Part shown: one piece after another, positions 42,126 through 51,427 of the stretch
Layout: each line of letters opens with the position of its first letter
How positions within the stretch are numbered: the first letter of the stretch is position 1
Source: Sphingomonas sp. MA1305
GTDB lineage: Bacteria; Pseudomonadota; Alphaproteobacteria; Sphingomonadales; Sphingomonadaceae
Direction of reading: 5' to 3'
Length of the DNA stretch: 64,000 bases
Assembly (NCBI RefSeq): GCF_016107325.1
Contig: NZ_RCVT01000006.1
Span: 1 to 64,000 of the forward strand
Notes under the pieces: model-generated
Database searches by the model: none
What the model saw: the letters and a program-made list of their open reading frames with translations, nothing else
What the model was told of the DNA's origin: nothing
Program-made: the position numbers and the translations under genes

Positions 42126-42197
42126 ATGTCGACGATCCTGGCTGTCGAGCTCTTGCCACGTTGGGGTGTCGACATGTATCGTCACCGACATGCCGAC
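42126..42197 (+). repeat. 8-bp phased array across the parA start, candidate parS/operator
   Basis: Nine 8-base units are in one register: ATGTCGAC at 42126, CTGTCGAG at 42142, ACGTTGGG at 42158, GTGTCGAC at 42166, ATGTATCG, TCACCGAC and ATGCCGAC at 42190, with weaker units between. The last contains the parA start codon. Iterated short units upstream of a ParA/ribbon-helix-helix operon are the usual form of both operator and centromere in type Ib partition systems. Confidence 0.7.
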
Positions 42198-42852
42198 GAT
42201 AGCCATCATCAGCCAGAAGGGGGGCGCGGGAAAGACCACGCTCGCCATCCATCTCGCCGCGGCCGCGCAGGATGCCGGGCGCGTCGCCCTGGTCATCGAT
42301 ACCGATCCGCAGGCGACCGCCAGCCAATGGGCCGCCTGGCGTGCCGACGCGCCGCCCGAGGTGATCGACAGCCCGCCTCCGCGGCTCGCCGCCAAGGTCG
42401 AGGCGGCGCAGGCCCAGGGTGCCGACGTGATCGTCATCGATACGCCGCCCCATGCCGACAGCGCGGCGCGCGCCGCGGTCGAGGTCGCCGACCTGGTGCT
42501 GATCCCGTGCCGGCCGAGCGCCTTCGACCTGTCGGCGATCCAGACCACGGCGAAGCTGGTGCAATTGCTCAAGAAGCCGGCGTTCGTCGTGTTCACCGCC
42601 GGCAATCCCAATGCGCCGCGCGTCTATCAGGAGGCGGGCGAGCTGGTCGAGGGCTTCGGCACGCCGCCCTGTCCGGTGCAGATTCCCGACCGCGCCGCCT
42701 ATCGCCACGCCAGCGGCGAGGGGCGGACAGTGATGGAATATGAACCCGACGGCCGCGCGGCCGACGATATCCGCGCCATCTACGAGTGGACATGTCGACA
42801 GGTCGGACTGCCCGTGCCAAGAAAGACGACCCGCAAGAGGACCGCCGCATGA
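42190..42852 (+). CDS. parA: ParA-family partition ATPase
   Basis: A 220-residue ParA of the short type without N-terminal DNA-binding domain. The deviant Walker box KGGAGKTTLAIHLA (residues 10-23), VIDTDPQATASQWAAWR and the Walker B DVIVIDTPPHADSAARAA are intact. It should move plasmid copies along the nucleoid together with a DNA-bound partner, here the ribbon-helix-helix protein encoded four bases into its end. The ATG at 42190 gives the standard MPTIAIISQKGG start; a GTG at 42166 would add eight residues. The start codon lies inside the 8-bp array. Confidence 0.93.
   Translation: MPTIAIISQKGGAGKTTLAIHLAAAAQDAGRVALVIDTDPQATASQWAAWRADAPPEVIDSPPPRLAAKVEAAQAQGADVIVIDTPPHADSAARAAVEVADLVLIPCRPSAFDLSAIQTTAKLVQLLKKPAFVVFTAGNPNAPRVYQEAGELVEGFGTPPCPVQIPDRAAYRHASGEGRTVMEYEPDGRAADDIRAIYEWTCRQVGLPVPRKTTRKRTAA
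42784..42807 (+). repeat. 8-bp phased units inside the parA 3' end
   Basis: GAGTGGAC, ATGTCGAC and AGGTCGGA are contiguous within the last parA codons. The coding constraint makes this less certain than the intergenic arrays. Confidence 0.4.
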
Positions 42853-43124
42853 GCCGCAAGCCGAGTTTCGCCAATCTGCGCACCGTCGCGCCCGCTCCGA
42901 CACCGGCGCCGGTCAAGGCCGCCGATGCAGGGGAGGGGGCGCCCGCCTCGACCGGCCCGGCGAGCCGTCAGGGCCGCAAACAGATCGCCGGCTTCTTCAG
43001 CCCCGAAATGTCCTTCGCCATGCACATGCTCGCCCGCCGCCAGGGCCGCAGCCTGCAGGCGCTGATGGCGGAAGCGTTCAACGACGTGCTGCGCAAGCAC
43101 GGCGAAAGCCCGATCGGAGATTGA
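42849..43124 (+). CDS. Ribbon-helix-helix protein, probable ParG-like centromere-binding partner
   Basis: A 91-residue protein with a flexible N-terminus rich in Ala and Pro (residues 1-45) and a C-terminal ribbon-helix-helix: the strand KQIAGFFSPEM, helix one SFAMHMLARRQGRS and helix two LQALMAEAFNDVLRKHG. This is the build of ParG/Omega-type proteins that bind tandem 7-9 bp repeats and regulate the par operon. Its ATG overlaps the parA stop (ATGA). The RTGTCGRC arrays are the obvious target. A run of nine G separates it from the convergent rmlA. Confidence 0.85.
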   Translation: MSRKPSFANLRTVAPAPTPAPVKAADAGEGAPASTGPASRQGRKQIAGFFSPEMSFAMHMLARRQGRSLQALMAEAFNDVLRKHGESPIGD

Positions 43125-43134
43125 GGGGGGGGGA

Positions 43135-44055
43135 TCAGCCCCGCCGCCTGTCCATCTTGCGACGATCTGGGAAGGCGAGGGGGAGGGGCGCCTCCTCGAC
43201 GGCGGTCAGGATCGCACGGCCATAAGCGGTTTTGGCGAATGTCCGTCCACGTTCTAGAGCCGTTTCGCGGTCGATCCAGCCGTTGAGGAAGGCGATTTCT
43301 TCCAGGCAGGCGATCTGAATGCCCTGGCGATGCTGGATGGTCCGAACGAATTCCGACGCTTCGAGCAGGCTGTCGTGGGTGCCCGTGTCGAGCCAGGCAT
43401 AACCGCGGCCCATCGGTTCGACGGTCAGGGCTCCCTCATCCATGTAAAGCCGGGCAAGATCCGTGATCTCCAGCTCGCCACGTGCCGACGGCCGCAGCGT
43501 GGCGGCCAGATCGCTCACCCGCCCGTCGAAGAAGTACAGCCCGGTGATCGCGTGGTTCGAGCGGGGCTGGGCCGGCTTCTCCTCAATCGACACGGCATGA
43601 CCCGCCGCGTCGAAGGCGATCACGCCGTAGCGTTCCGGATCCTCGACCCGGTAGGAGAAGATCGTCGCGCCCTGGGTGATCGCGGCCGCGCGGCGCAACA
43701 CCCCCGACAGGCCGTTGCCGAAGAAGATGTTGTCGCCGAGCACCAGCGCGACCGGCTCGCCGGCGATCCAGTCGCGACCGATGGTGAATGCCTGCGGCAG
43801 CCCCTCGGGGCGCGGCTGTTCGGCATAGGCGATGGTGAGGCCAAAGGCCGATCCGTCGCCGAACAGCCGGCGGTAATGGGGCAGATGGTCGGGGCTCGAG
43901 ATGATTAGCACCTCGCGGATGCCGGCGAGCATCAGCACCGACAGCGGATAGTAGATCATCGGCTTGTCATAGACGGGCAGCAATTGCTTGTTGACGACCA
44001 GCGTTGCGGGATGGAGCCGCGTCCCCGATCCGCCAGCGAGGATGATGCCCTTCAT
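43135..44055 (-). CDS. rmlA: Glucose-1-phosphate thymidylyltransferase
   Basis: The 306-residue enzyme makes dTDP-glucose from dTTP and glucose-1-phosphate. It has the signature [20 protein letters not shown] and [37 protein letters not shown], the sugar-site [20 protein letters not shown] and [16 protein letters not shown]. The start at 44055 overlaps the rmlB stop (ATGA). Together they give dTDP-4-keto-6-deoxyglucose; rmlC and rmlD for L-rhamnose are absent from the window. It converges on the partition operon with ten bases between stops. Confidence 0.96.
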   Translation of the reverse strand: MKGIILAGGSGTRLHPATLVVNKQLLPVYDKPMIYYPLSVLMLAGIREVLIISSPDHLPHYRRLFGDGSAFGLTIAYAEQPRPEGLPQAFTIGRDWIAGEPVALVLGDNIFFGNGLSGVLRRAAAITQGATIFSYRVEDPERYGVIAFDAAGHAVSIEEKPAQPRSNHAITGLYFFDGRVSDLAATLRPSARGELEITDLARLYMDEGALTVEPMGRGYAWLDTGTHDSLLEASEFVRTIQHRQGIQIACLEEIAFLNGWIDRETALERGRTFAKTAYGRAILTAVEEAPLPLAFPDRRKMDRRRG

Positions 44056-45107
44056 GCCGTCAGTCCCCGGCGCACGTCGGCGGACCGTTCGGCGATGATG
44101 GGCCGCCACCAATCCTCGTTGTCGAGATACCAGCGCACCGTCTTCTCCAGGCCGGTCTCGAAGCTTTCGAGCGGCCGCCAGCCCAGTTCCTCGCGGATAC
44201 GCGTCGCGTCGATCGCATAACGATGGTCGTGGCCGGGCCGGTCGGCGACAAAGCCGATCTGCTCGGCATAGGAGCGGCCGTCGGAGCGTGGTCGTAGCCG
44301 GTCCAGCGTTGCGCAGAGCGTTTCGACCACATCGATGTTACGCCGCTCGGCATTCCCGCCGATGTTGTAGCGGCGACCCGGCGTTCCGCGTTCGAACACC
44401 GCCTGGAGAGCGCGGACATGGTCTTCGACGTACAGCCAGTCGCGGATGTTCTCGCCGCGGCCGTAGACCGGCAGCGTCTCGCCGGCTAAGGCCTTGACGA
44501 TCATCAGCGGGATCATCTTCTCGGGAAAATGATAGGGCCCGTAGTTGTTCGAGCAGTTGGTGATCAATACAGGCAGTCCATAGGTGTGACCCCAGGCGCT
44601 GACCAAGTGATCGGCCCCGGCCTTGGACGCCGAATAAGGCGAGCGCGGATCATAAGGCGTATCCTCAGTGAATAGACCGGTGTCGCCGAGCGAGCCGAAT
44701 ACCTCGTCAGTCGAGATGTGATGGAAGCGGAACCGCGTCTTCGCCCCTGCATCGAGGTCTCGCCAATAGGCCAGGGCGGCATCGAGCAACGTGTACGTGC
44801 CAACTATGTTGGTTTGGACGAAAGTGCCGGGGCCATCGATCGACCGATCGACGTGACTTTCCGCGGCCAAATGGGTGATAAGATCGGGCCGGTAATCCGT
44901 CAGAGCGGCGCGGACAGCCATACTATCGCAGATGTTGGCTCGATGGAGACGGAAGTATGATCTATTGGCGATTGGTGCGAGCGCGCTTTGAGTGCCCGCA
45001 TAGGTTAGCGCGTCATAGACGAGCACGTCATGTCCCGTGTTGAGCATCAAGTGGCGGACGAGCGCCGATCCAATGAACCCGGCCCCGCCGGTAACGAGAA
45101 TGCGCAT
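44052..45107 (-). CDS. rmlB: dTDP-glucose 4,6-dehydratase
   Basis: A 351-residue extended short-chain dehydrogenase: NAD motif [39 protein letters not shown] with the catalytic Asp-Glu, and [14 protein letters not shown] with the Tyr and Lys. It converts dTDP-glucose to dTDP-4-keto-6-deoxyglucose. The ATG at 45107 was chosen as the natural N-terminus (MRILVTGG); the longer open frame upstream has no such features. It is the first gene of the rmlB-rmlA unit and diverges from the exopolysaccharide export genes across a long leader. Confidence 0.96.
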   Translation of the reverse strand: MRILVTGGAGFIGSALVRHLMLNTGHDVLVYDALTYAGTQSALAPIANRSYFRLHRANICDSMAVRAALTDYRPDLITHLAAESHVDRSIDGPGTFVQTNIVGTYTLLDAALAYWRDLDAGAKTRFRFHHISTDEVFGSLGDTGLFTEDTPYDPRSPYSASKAGADHLVSAWGHTYGLPVLITNCSNNYGPYHFPEKMIPLMIVKALAGETLPVYGRGENIRDWLYVEDHVRALQAVFERGTPGRRYNIGGNAERRNIDVVETLCATLDRLRPRSDGRSYAEQIGFVADRPGHDHRYAIDATRIREELGWRPLESFETGLEKTVRWYLDNEDWWRPIIAERSADVRRGLTA

Positions 45108-45570
45108 AGCACTATCATAGCCCGGTTTGGTTAAGGAGATATTGCCCAAGATGCAGAGCCGTGGACAACTCATGGGTTCGTGGCTGGCTACAACGCGACG
45201 AGTTAGGATACCTGCTGGAAGTATTCGGCAAAGGACTAGAGTGCACGCAGCTCCTGCGCTGGTTGCCTGCGGTTGTGGGAGGGCCTGCCAATCCGCTTTC
45301 ATCCGCCACCCAGTCAACAGAACAGTGGCCACAAACCGATCCACTACCCGCAGGGTTAGCTAGCACCGGTCATGTCACCGACTGTGTCGATTATCATGTC
45401 GACCGGCTGCACGGCTTGATCTCTGACGAATGCGCGCAATTTATTTGATAAATTGCAATTTTGAAACAGAATGCATCTATTAGATTTTCTGATTGTGAAT
45501 TTCTATGTAAGTCAGGGTATGTATTTTATATCATTCTTGTTTATTTTTTTAAATTCAAAAATAATTTAAG

Positions 45571-45582
45571 ACCTCATGAGGT
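45571..45582. promoter_or_regulatory. Palindrome ACCTCATGAGGT in the leader
   Basis: A 12-bp perfect palindrome at the edge of the AT-rich core, 170 bases before the first polysaccharide gene. It is a candidate operator; the protein is unknown. Confidence 0.4.
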
Positions 45583-45618
45583 ATACTTGCCATGGAGGCG
45601 TAGTGATTTGGCTAAACT

Positions 45619-45634
45619 TGTTGCAGATGCAACA
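45619..45634. promoter_or_regulatory. Inverted repeat TGTTGCA-GA-TGCAACA in the leader
   Basis: Perfect 7-base arms around two bases lie about 120 bases before the first gene. It could be an operator or a small hairpin in the leader RNA. Confidence 0.45.
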
Positions 45635-45750
45635 TAGAGCCTAAGACTCATTTGGTAGGTGTTGGCGGAATGACGGTGGGTCTGCTAGGTTTTATTCAGT
45701 GAATCCGCTAACAGCCGGCTTTGCAACGGATACAAGCGACACACTGGGCA

Positions 45751-47187
45751 ATGCATCGATCGAACACCAAATCACGACGTCGTGCAAGACGCACTGGCGT
45801 GCGTTTTCCCCCTGCCGGCTTCCTTGTGGTGGTGGCGCTATTCGCGGTGTGTACGCTGGGTGGGGGGGCCTCGCAGGTTGATGTCCTGTCGTTGCTGTAC
45901 GTCCGTCCCCTTGCGATCGTGGCGATCGCGGCCCTGACACTAATTCCGCCAGCTGTGCCGGGTGCCGCGGCAACGTTGCGAGTTCCCATCCTGCTGCTGA
46001 CAGCGGCCGCCGCGCTAATGCTAGTTCAACTTGTTCCACTTCCCCCATCTTGGTGGAGCATGCTGCCTGGCCAGCGCGCCGTTGCGGCCGCTTCCGCTGA
46101 AGCCGGCTTGCCGCTGGGGTGGAAACCGCTCGCTCTTGTCCCCGAACTGGCACTAACAAGTCTTTTTGACGTGTTCGTGCCCGCTGCAGTGCTACTCGGG
46201 CTTACCCGGCTCGACAACGTGCAACGCCAACGGCTGGTCGTTGTCGTCATTGTAATTGGCGCGGTAAGCGCTGCGCTGGCGATCATCCAGATTAGCGGTC
46301 CCTTCGACAGCCCGGTTTATCTTTATCGCCGTCGCGCACTAGGGTCGGCCGACGGATTTTTCGCCAACCGCAACCACCAAGGTGTCTTTCTGGCAATGCA
46401 ACTGCCGCTGTTGCGCGCCTGGACGTTGCTACCCGCGGCATCGGCCAGCGTGCGACGTTTTCGTCACGCGGTGGCCGGCATCTTGGCGCTGGTCTTCATC
46501 CCGCTTATTTTGATGACTGGGTCACGGGCGGGACTTGCGGCAACCCTGCTCGGTTTCCTTGCTGCGGGGCTCCTCGCTCCGTGGTGGCAGGCTGGCCGTC
46601 GCCCTGCGCGGCGGACCTTGGCGGTAGGCGCTGCGCTCGCCGCATTACCGATTGTCCTGGCGGTGCTGACTGTATGGCTCGGGCGGGCGCTCACCCTCGA
46701 CAGGCTGAGAATCCTGCAGGAGGGAGGAGGCGATCTGCGTTTTAGCAATGCCGCCACCACCTGGCAGATCGCCCGGGACTTCTTTCCATTTGGCACTGGT
46801 TTTGGCGCGTTTGACCGGGTGTTCCGAATCTACGAACCGTTTGCCGCACTCCAACGCACATATTATAACCACGCCCACAACGACCTTTTGGAAGTGGTCA
46901 TCACCGGTGGGCTGATCGGCGCGCTGATCCTCTTGGGTTGGGCGACTTGGGGGATCGCGCGAGCTGCCGCAGCATGGCGCCCTTGGGCTACTCAAGATCC
47001 TGACGCGATCATCGCACGTGCCGGGGCGGCAATGCTCGTGCTGCTCTGCGCGGCTAGCCTCGTCGATTATCCGGTCCGTACACCGCTGATCGCCGGGATC
47101 GCGGCGCTGTGCACCGGATGGCTGGCTTTTGCCCCCCGCAGCGCGGCAGTTGCCGATCGGCGTGCTTTACGCGGCGATAGTGGTTAG
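45751..47187 (+). CDS. O-antigen ligase/Wzy-like polysaccharide polymerase
   Basis: A 478-residue protein with about 11 membrane helices and the large periplasmic loop of the Wzy_C family. The signature YYNHAHNDLLEVVITGGLIG lies after it, with GSRAGLAATLLG earlier and FANRNHQGVFLAMQLPLLRA on an early loop. It should polymerise or ligate lipid-linked repeat units at the periplasmic face. The ATG at 45751 was preferred over a TTG at 45721; the ribosome-binding site is weak. It heads a run of plus-strand genes with Wza- and Wzc-like proteins, so it is part of a Wzy-dependent export route. Confidence 0.85.
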   Translation: MHRSNTKSRRRARRTGVRFPPAGFLVVVALFAVCTLGGGASQVDVLSLLYVRPLAIVAIAALTLIPPAVPGAAATLRVPILLLTAAAALMLVQLVPLPPSWWSMLPGQRAVAAASAEAGLPLGWKPLALVPELALTSLFDVFVPAAVLLGLTRLDNVQRQRLVVVVIVIGAVSAALAIIQISGPFDSPVYLYRRRALGSADGFFANRNHQGVFLAMQLPLLRAWTLLPAASASVRRFRHAVAGILALVFIPLILMTGSRAGLAATLLGFLAAGLLAPWWQAGRRPARRTLAVGAALAALPIVLAVLTVWLGRALTLDRLRILQEGGGDLRFSNAATTWQIARDFFPFGTGFGAFDRVFRIYEPFAALQRTYYNHAHNDLLEVVITGGLIGALILLGWATWGIARAAAAWRPWATQDPDAIIARAGAAMLVLLCAASLVDYPVRTPLIAGIAALCTGWLAFAPRSAAVADRRALRGDSG

Positions 47188-47251
47188 CTATGGGGACGCC
47201 ATTCCTGCGCACAATCGTACGCATCATCGCACAAGGGCACGCTTCAATCGT

Positions 47252-47956
47252 ATGAGGGTTCTTCCTTACTTTGCGATGCTCACCCTCTTAGTCATCGGTG
47301 GATGCGCAAGAGAAAAGTTCGAGGGTCGGCCCGGCCTCCAGATGGTGGAGAACAGCACGTTGCCCGCGCCGACCCGTGCAGACCTTGTCCAACTCCAGCG
47401 ACCCTATGTGATTGGCCCCGCTGATCGCGTCGCGATCGATGTCTACGGCGTTCCCGAGCTCAGCCGCACCGTCCAGGTCGACACCAATGGACGGATATCC
47501 TTACCGCTCGCCGGTGACATCGAGGCGGCTGGCAATACTCCTGCACAGCTTGCCGGGCTGATCGCGGCAAGCCTCCGGCAGCGCTACGTTCGTGACCCCC
47601 AGGTTACGGTTAACGTTGACACCGTGAATCAGATGGTCACGATTGATGGTCAAGTCGCTAAACCGGGTCTTTATCCGATTAGTGGACAGATGACGCTGAT
47701 GCGCGTTGTCGCCACTGCGGAAGGGGCAACGCAATATGCAGACCTTAATTACATAGTAGTCTATCGACAGGTAAACGGGACGCAGTATGCTGCCCTTTAT
47801 GATCTGCGCGCAATCCGCGACGGCATTTATCCCGATCCGCAAATCTACCCGAACGATGTGGTCTATGTTGGCGAATCGCGTGGCCGCAGACTGTTCTCTG
47901 ACATTATTGCTTCGTCAGCCCTGCTCAGCGCACCGCTGATTGCGATCCTGCGATAG
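47252..47956 (+). CDS. Wza-type polysaccharide export lipoprotein
   Basis: A 234-residue protein with a lipoprotein signal (MLTLLVIGGC) whose Cys would be acylated. A polysaccharide export domain follows (YVIGPADRVAIDVYGVPELS, GRISLPLAGDIEAAG, RYVRDPQVTVNV) and an SLBB domain (VTIDGQVAKPGLYPISGQMT). It is shorter than E. coli Wza and lacks the long C-terminal helix region, as is usual for sphingomonad GumB/SpsD-like proteins. It should form the outer-membrane part of the export channel. The ATG at 47252 begins the signal; the next gene starts 20 bases on. Confidence 0.9.
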   Translation: MRVLPYFAMLTLLVIGGCAREKFEGRPGLQMVENSTLPAPTRADLVQLQRPYVIGPADRVAIDVYGVPELSRTVQVDTNGRISLPLAGDIEAAGNTPAQLAGLIAASLRQRYVRDPQVTVNVDTVNQMVTIDGQVAKPGLYPISGQMTLMRVVATAEGATQYADLNYIVVYRQVNGTQYAALYDLRAIRDGIYPDPQIYPNDVVYVGESRGRRLFSDIIASSALLSAPLIAILR

Positions 47957-47975
47957 ACGCGCGAAAGTTTGATTT

Positions 47976-50204
47976 GTGAACCAGATTATCTTGAATGATC
48001 GCGACGCCGGGATCCTGACGGCAAATGATAGGGATCTCGACTTAGCGGGGCGGGGGGAGCGCTCTGCCAGCAGCGTTATCATCAACGTCATCAACGTCCT
48101 TCGCCACCGCAAATGGATCATCCTGTCAGCGGTCGCGGTCGCTCTGGCGGCTGGACTCGTTGTGACGCTGCTGATGACACGTGAATATTCAGCTAAGTCG
48201 GTAGTCGAAATTCAGCGTGAAACTGGCAATTTCACCGCGGTCCGCGGCGCTGAGGAAAACAAGACGTCGACAGTCGATCAAGAGTTCTACCAGACCCAAT
48301 ATGGTCTGTTGCGTGCCCAAACACTTGCTGAATTGGTCGGGCGAAACTTGGGACTACAGGACGACCCTGCCTTCTTCAAGACGTTTGGAGTCAGAGATGC
48401 GGCAGACTGGTTCGAGGGTAGGCGGTTAAAGCCGGGAGCTCCCTCGCGCGAGGCGCGGTTACGCATGGTTGGTGCAATTCTCCTCGAAAATGTCTCGGTC
48501 CAGCCGCAGCGTCTCTCACGATTAATCGACATCGTCGTGACCACCCCCGACCCACTGCTGTCGCAGCGGATCGCTAACACCTGGGTCTCTTCCTTTATCG
48601 AGATGACGCTCAATCGGCGTTACGGTGCAACCGCCTATGCCCGACGTTTCCTTGAGCAGCGGCTTGCACAATTGCGCGATCGGATCGACGAGTCCGAACG
48701 GCGGCTGGTTAGCTATGCCGGCGCAGAACAGATCATCAACCTGCCGAGTGGCGCTGGCGAAAACGGTGCGACAACCGAGCGTGCTCTGGTAATTGATGAC
48801 CTCGCTAGCGCCAATGCCGAACTGTCGCGCGCCGTCGCCGACCGGCTTCGGGTTGAGGCGCAGCTGCGAAATGCCAGCAGCGCCGCGGACCTCGCCAGTC
48901 AAACGGTTGGCAACCTACGGCAGCGTCGCGAGGAATTGGCTGCTGAATATGCGCGGCTGATGGTGCAGTTCGAACCCAGCTATCCTCCCGCGGCTGCTAT
49001 CCAACGGCAAGTCCAATCGCTCGACCGCGCAATTGCTGCGGAGAAGGCGCGCATCTCTGGCTCGGTGAAGGATAGTTACGATGCGGCGGTGGATCGCGAG
49101 CAGCGACTGCGCGCACGCGTCACCCAGCTGAAAAGCGGAGTGCTCGACGAGCGGCGTCGTAGCATTCAGTACAATATCTACCAGCGTGACGTTGATACGA
49201 ACCGACAACTCTACGACGGACTGCTCCAACGGTTCAAAGAAATTGGTATCGCCGGCGGGGTTGGGGTCAACAACATCTCGCAAGTCGATGCCGCGGATCT
49301 GCCGCTCAAGCCGTCAAGCCCTCGCCTTTCGATCAACCTAGCGATTGCATTGCTCGCCGGTCTAGTTGTGGGCATTGGTCTTGCTTTCGCACTCGAGCAG
49401 ATCGATCAGGGCATCACCGATCCCAGTGACGTTGAGGCCGACCTCAAGGTACCGTTGCTCGGGACAGTGCCCCGGGTGTCGGACGAGGACCGCATCAACT
49501 CACTCCTTGATCCCAAATCAGCGCTGGCTGAGGCGTACATCTCGCTTCAGACAGCACTGGCTTTCTCAACGGCGGCCGGGCTGCCACGTACGATCGCGAT
49601 CACCAGTAGCCGCCCCGCCGAGGGTAAGACGACGACGTCGACCGCACTCGCCTATTCCTTCGCACGGTCGGGTCGCCGTACCGTGCTGGTCGATGCCGAT
49701 ATGCGTTCGCCTTCGATCCACCATCGCCTAAATATCGCTAATGACGTCGGCCTCAGCTCATATCTCACTGGTTCGGCAGCGATGGATGAGATCATTGTGG
49801 CGGTGGGCCAGAATAATCTCGTCGCGATCCCGGCGGGTCATCATCCGCCTAGCGCGCCTGAACTCCTGGGCAGCGATCGTTTCGGCGCGTTCCTACGCGA
49901 ATTGCTGACCCGGTTCGACCATGTTGTGCTCGACGCGCCGCCCGTGATGGGGCTCGCCGATGCTCCCCTTATTGGCAGTCAGGTTGACGGGTTGGTGTTT
50001 GTTATCGAATCTGAGGCAACCCAGAAGGGGCTCGCGCGTGTTGCGCTCGAACGGCTAAGAACCGCTAACGTCCCGATCCTTGGCGCGGTGCTGACCAAGT
50101 TCGATGCACGGCGCGCCCGGTTCGATTATGGTTATAGCTATGGCTATGGCTATGGAGCGGACGAAGCAGCTTCGGGCAGGAGTGCCCCGAGCAAGACCGC
50201 CTAA
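47976..50204 (+). CDS. Wzc-type polysaccharide co-polymerase and tyrosine autokinase
   Basis: A 742-residue fusion of a Wzz domain and a BY-kinase. Membrane helices are IILSAVAVALAAGLVVTLLM (about 48-67) and SINLAIALLAGLVVGIGLAF (about 451-470), with coiled coil between. The kinase has Walker A SSRPAEGKTTTSTALAYS, Walker A' TVLVDADMRSPS and Walker B HVVLDAPPVMGLADAPL. The C-terminus holds a tyrosine cluster, RFDYGYSYGYGYGAD, which is the autophosphorylation site of this family. It sets chain length and drives export. A GTG start at 47976 with a weak ribosome-binding site is used. The stop overlaps the next start by one base. Confidence 0.93.
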   Translation: MNQIILNDRDAGILTANDRDLDLAGRGERSASSVIINVINVLRHRKWIILSAVAVALAAGLVVTLLMTREYSAKSVVEIQRETGNFTAVRGAEENKTSTVDQEFYQTQYGLLRAQTLAELVGRNLGLQDDPAFFKTFGVRDAADWFEGRRLKPGAPSREARLRMVGAILLENVSVQPQRLSRLIDIVVTTPDPLLSQRIANTWVSSFIEMTLNRRYGATAYARRFLEQRLAQLRDRIDESERRLVSYAGAEQIINLPSGAGENGATTERALVIDDLASANAELSRAVADRLRVEAQLRNASSAADLASQTVGNLRQRREELAAEYARLMVQFEPSYPPAAAIQRQVQSLDRAIAAEKARISGSVKDSYDAAVDREQRLRARVTQLKSGVLDERRRSIQYNIYQRDVDTNRQLYDGLLQRFKEIGIAGGVGVNNISQVDAADLPLKPSSPRLSINLAIALLAGLVVGIGLAFALEQIDQGITDPSDVEADLKVPLLGTVPRVSDEDRINSLLDPKSALAEAYISLQTALAFSTAAGLPRTIAITSSRPAEGKTTTSTALAYSFARSGRRTVLVDADMRSPSIHHRLNIANDVGLSSYLTGSAAMDEIIVAVGQNNLVAIPAGHHPPSAPELLGSDRFGAFLRELLTRFDHVVLDAPPVMGLADAPLIGSQVDGLVFVIESEATQKGLARVALERLRTANVPILGAVLTKFDARRARFDYGYSYGYGYGADEAASGRSAPSKTA

Positions 50205-51427
50205 TGGTAGCGATGGCGGGACAGCGCCCTGGGTGGAGACGGGTGGTTGCCACAGCCGGTCTCGCACTTACCGCGATCTGGCTGACCGTTGGTGTAACGC
50301 TGTCGAGCGTCTTCGACACCAGCGCGCCTGACGTGGCGCTCCGTGCATATCCCTTCAGCGCAACGGCGATGGCGGCGAAGGCGGCAGTTGCGATCAGGCC
50401 TGGGATGGACGCGCCTGAAATCGAGAATGCGCGGGCGTACGCCATCCATGCTCTCGCACTGGACCCCACCAACATCATCGCGGTGCGCAGCCTCGGGCTG
50501 CTTGCGGCGCTACGGAATGATACGGCGACCGCCGCTCGGTTGCAGCGTTATGCCCTGTATATCTCGCGTCGTGACCTGCCGACTACCTTATGGGCGATCG
50601 AGGACGCGGTCGCGCGGGGCGACATCGCGGCCGCTCTGCGCGGTTATGATGCGGCGCTGCTGACCTCGGACCGGGCCGAGCCTCTGCTCCTACCCGTTCT
50701 AGTCGACGCAGCGTCTGACCCGCAAATTCGCACTCCGCTGATGAAGATGCTTACCACCCGGCCGCTGTGGTGGCCGGAGTTTGCGCGGCGGACTTTCACA
50801 GCCGGGGGCGATCCGACAACGATTGTTGCAACGTGGCGGGCGCTGCGCATCGATCCGCAGGCGTCCGATCCCAATACGCGCGCGCTTGCCAGCCAAGGTC
50901 TGGTGCGGCTGGTCGCGCTTGGTGCCTATCGCCAGGCATGGGCGCTGTCAGGAGGGGGTGGCGACCTGTTACGCAACGGCCAGTTCGAAGCCCCTCCCGC
51001 CGCCCCACCGTTCGGGTGGCAGCTCCTCGACGAGATCGACCTGTCCGGGGTCATACAGCCCGGTGGGACCACGGCATCAGGCTACGCGCTATTTCCGTCC
51101 GCTTCTAATGGCCGTAGCGGCGAAGTCGCCAGCCAGCTCGTAGTCTTGCCCGCTGGCCGCTATGCGCTGGCGCTACGCACAGCGGGGGCGTTCCCAGATG
51201 GATCGGCGGTTATTGCGCGTTGCCACGGAGCTGGCGGCCAAGTACTCTCGACAGCGCCGCTGCCAGCACATGGCGGCCGGGTCGCCCTCGATTTTATTGT
51301 CCCGCCCTCGCACTGCGGTGGACAGATGATCGCGATCCGCGCTGTCTCCGCTGAGGACAGCGCCGGTGATGGCGGGGATACCGGACGACCGTGGATTGAT
51401 GACGTCGTGCTGACGCGAACGCAATGA
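50204..51427 (+). CDS. Exported or membrane-anchored protein with TPR-like and beta-sandwich parts
   Basis: A 407-residue protein: one N-terminal membrane helix (TAGLALTAIWLTVGVTLSSV), a helical TPR-like part (NARAYAIHALALDPTNIIAV, AARLQRYALYISRRDLPTTL), and from about residue 255 a beta-rich domain (LRNGQFEAPPAAPPFGWQLL) that resembles carbohydrate-binding modules. It overlaps genes on both sides (TAATG and ATGA), so it belongs to the export operon. A periplasmic role in polymer assembly or binding is likely but no family is certain. Confidence 0.65.
   Translation: MVAMAGQRPGWRRVVATAGLALTAIWLTVGVTLSSVFDTSAPDVALRAYPFSATAMAAKAAVAIRPGMDAPEIENARAYAIHALALDPTNIIAVRSLGLLAALRNDTATAARLQRYALYISRRDLPTTLWAIEDAVARGDIAAALRGYDAALLTSDRAEPLLLPVLVDAASDPQIRTPLMKMLTTRPLWWPEFARRTFTAGGDPTTIVATWRALRIDPQASDPNTRALASQGLVRLVALGAYRQAWALSGGGGDLLRNGQFEAPPAAPPFGWQLLDEIDLSGVIQPGGTTASGYALFPSASNGRSGEVASQLVVLPAGRYALALRTAGAFPDGSAVIARCHGAGGQVLSTAPLPAHGGRVALDFIVPPSHCGGQMIAIRAVSAEDSAGDGGDTGRPWIDDVVLTRTQ

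Larger units (their letters stand above)
45108..45750. other. Long divergent leader with AT-rich core
   Basis: No gene is supported in these 640 bases. About 45437-45600 is strikingly AT-rich for this genome and should contain promoters for both rmlB and the polysaccharide operon. At 45372-45403 three related octamers, ATGTCACC, GTGTCGAT and ATGTCGAC, recur every 12 bases, a different spacing from the phased arrays elsewhere. Confidence 0.55.

Noticed and set aside
42166..42189. GTG start for parA adding eight residues
   Set aside because: The added residues come from the repeat array and the ParA fold starts at MPTIAIISQKGG; kept only as an alternative.
45590..45620. JUMPstart/ops-like element before the polysaccharide genes
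   Set aside because: GGAGGCGTAGTG only loosely resembles GGCGGTAGC-type ops cores, and the rest of the element is missing.
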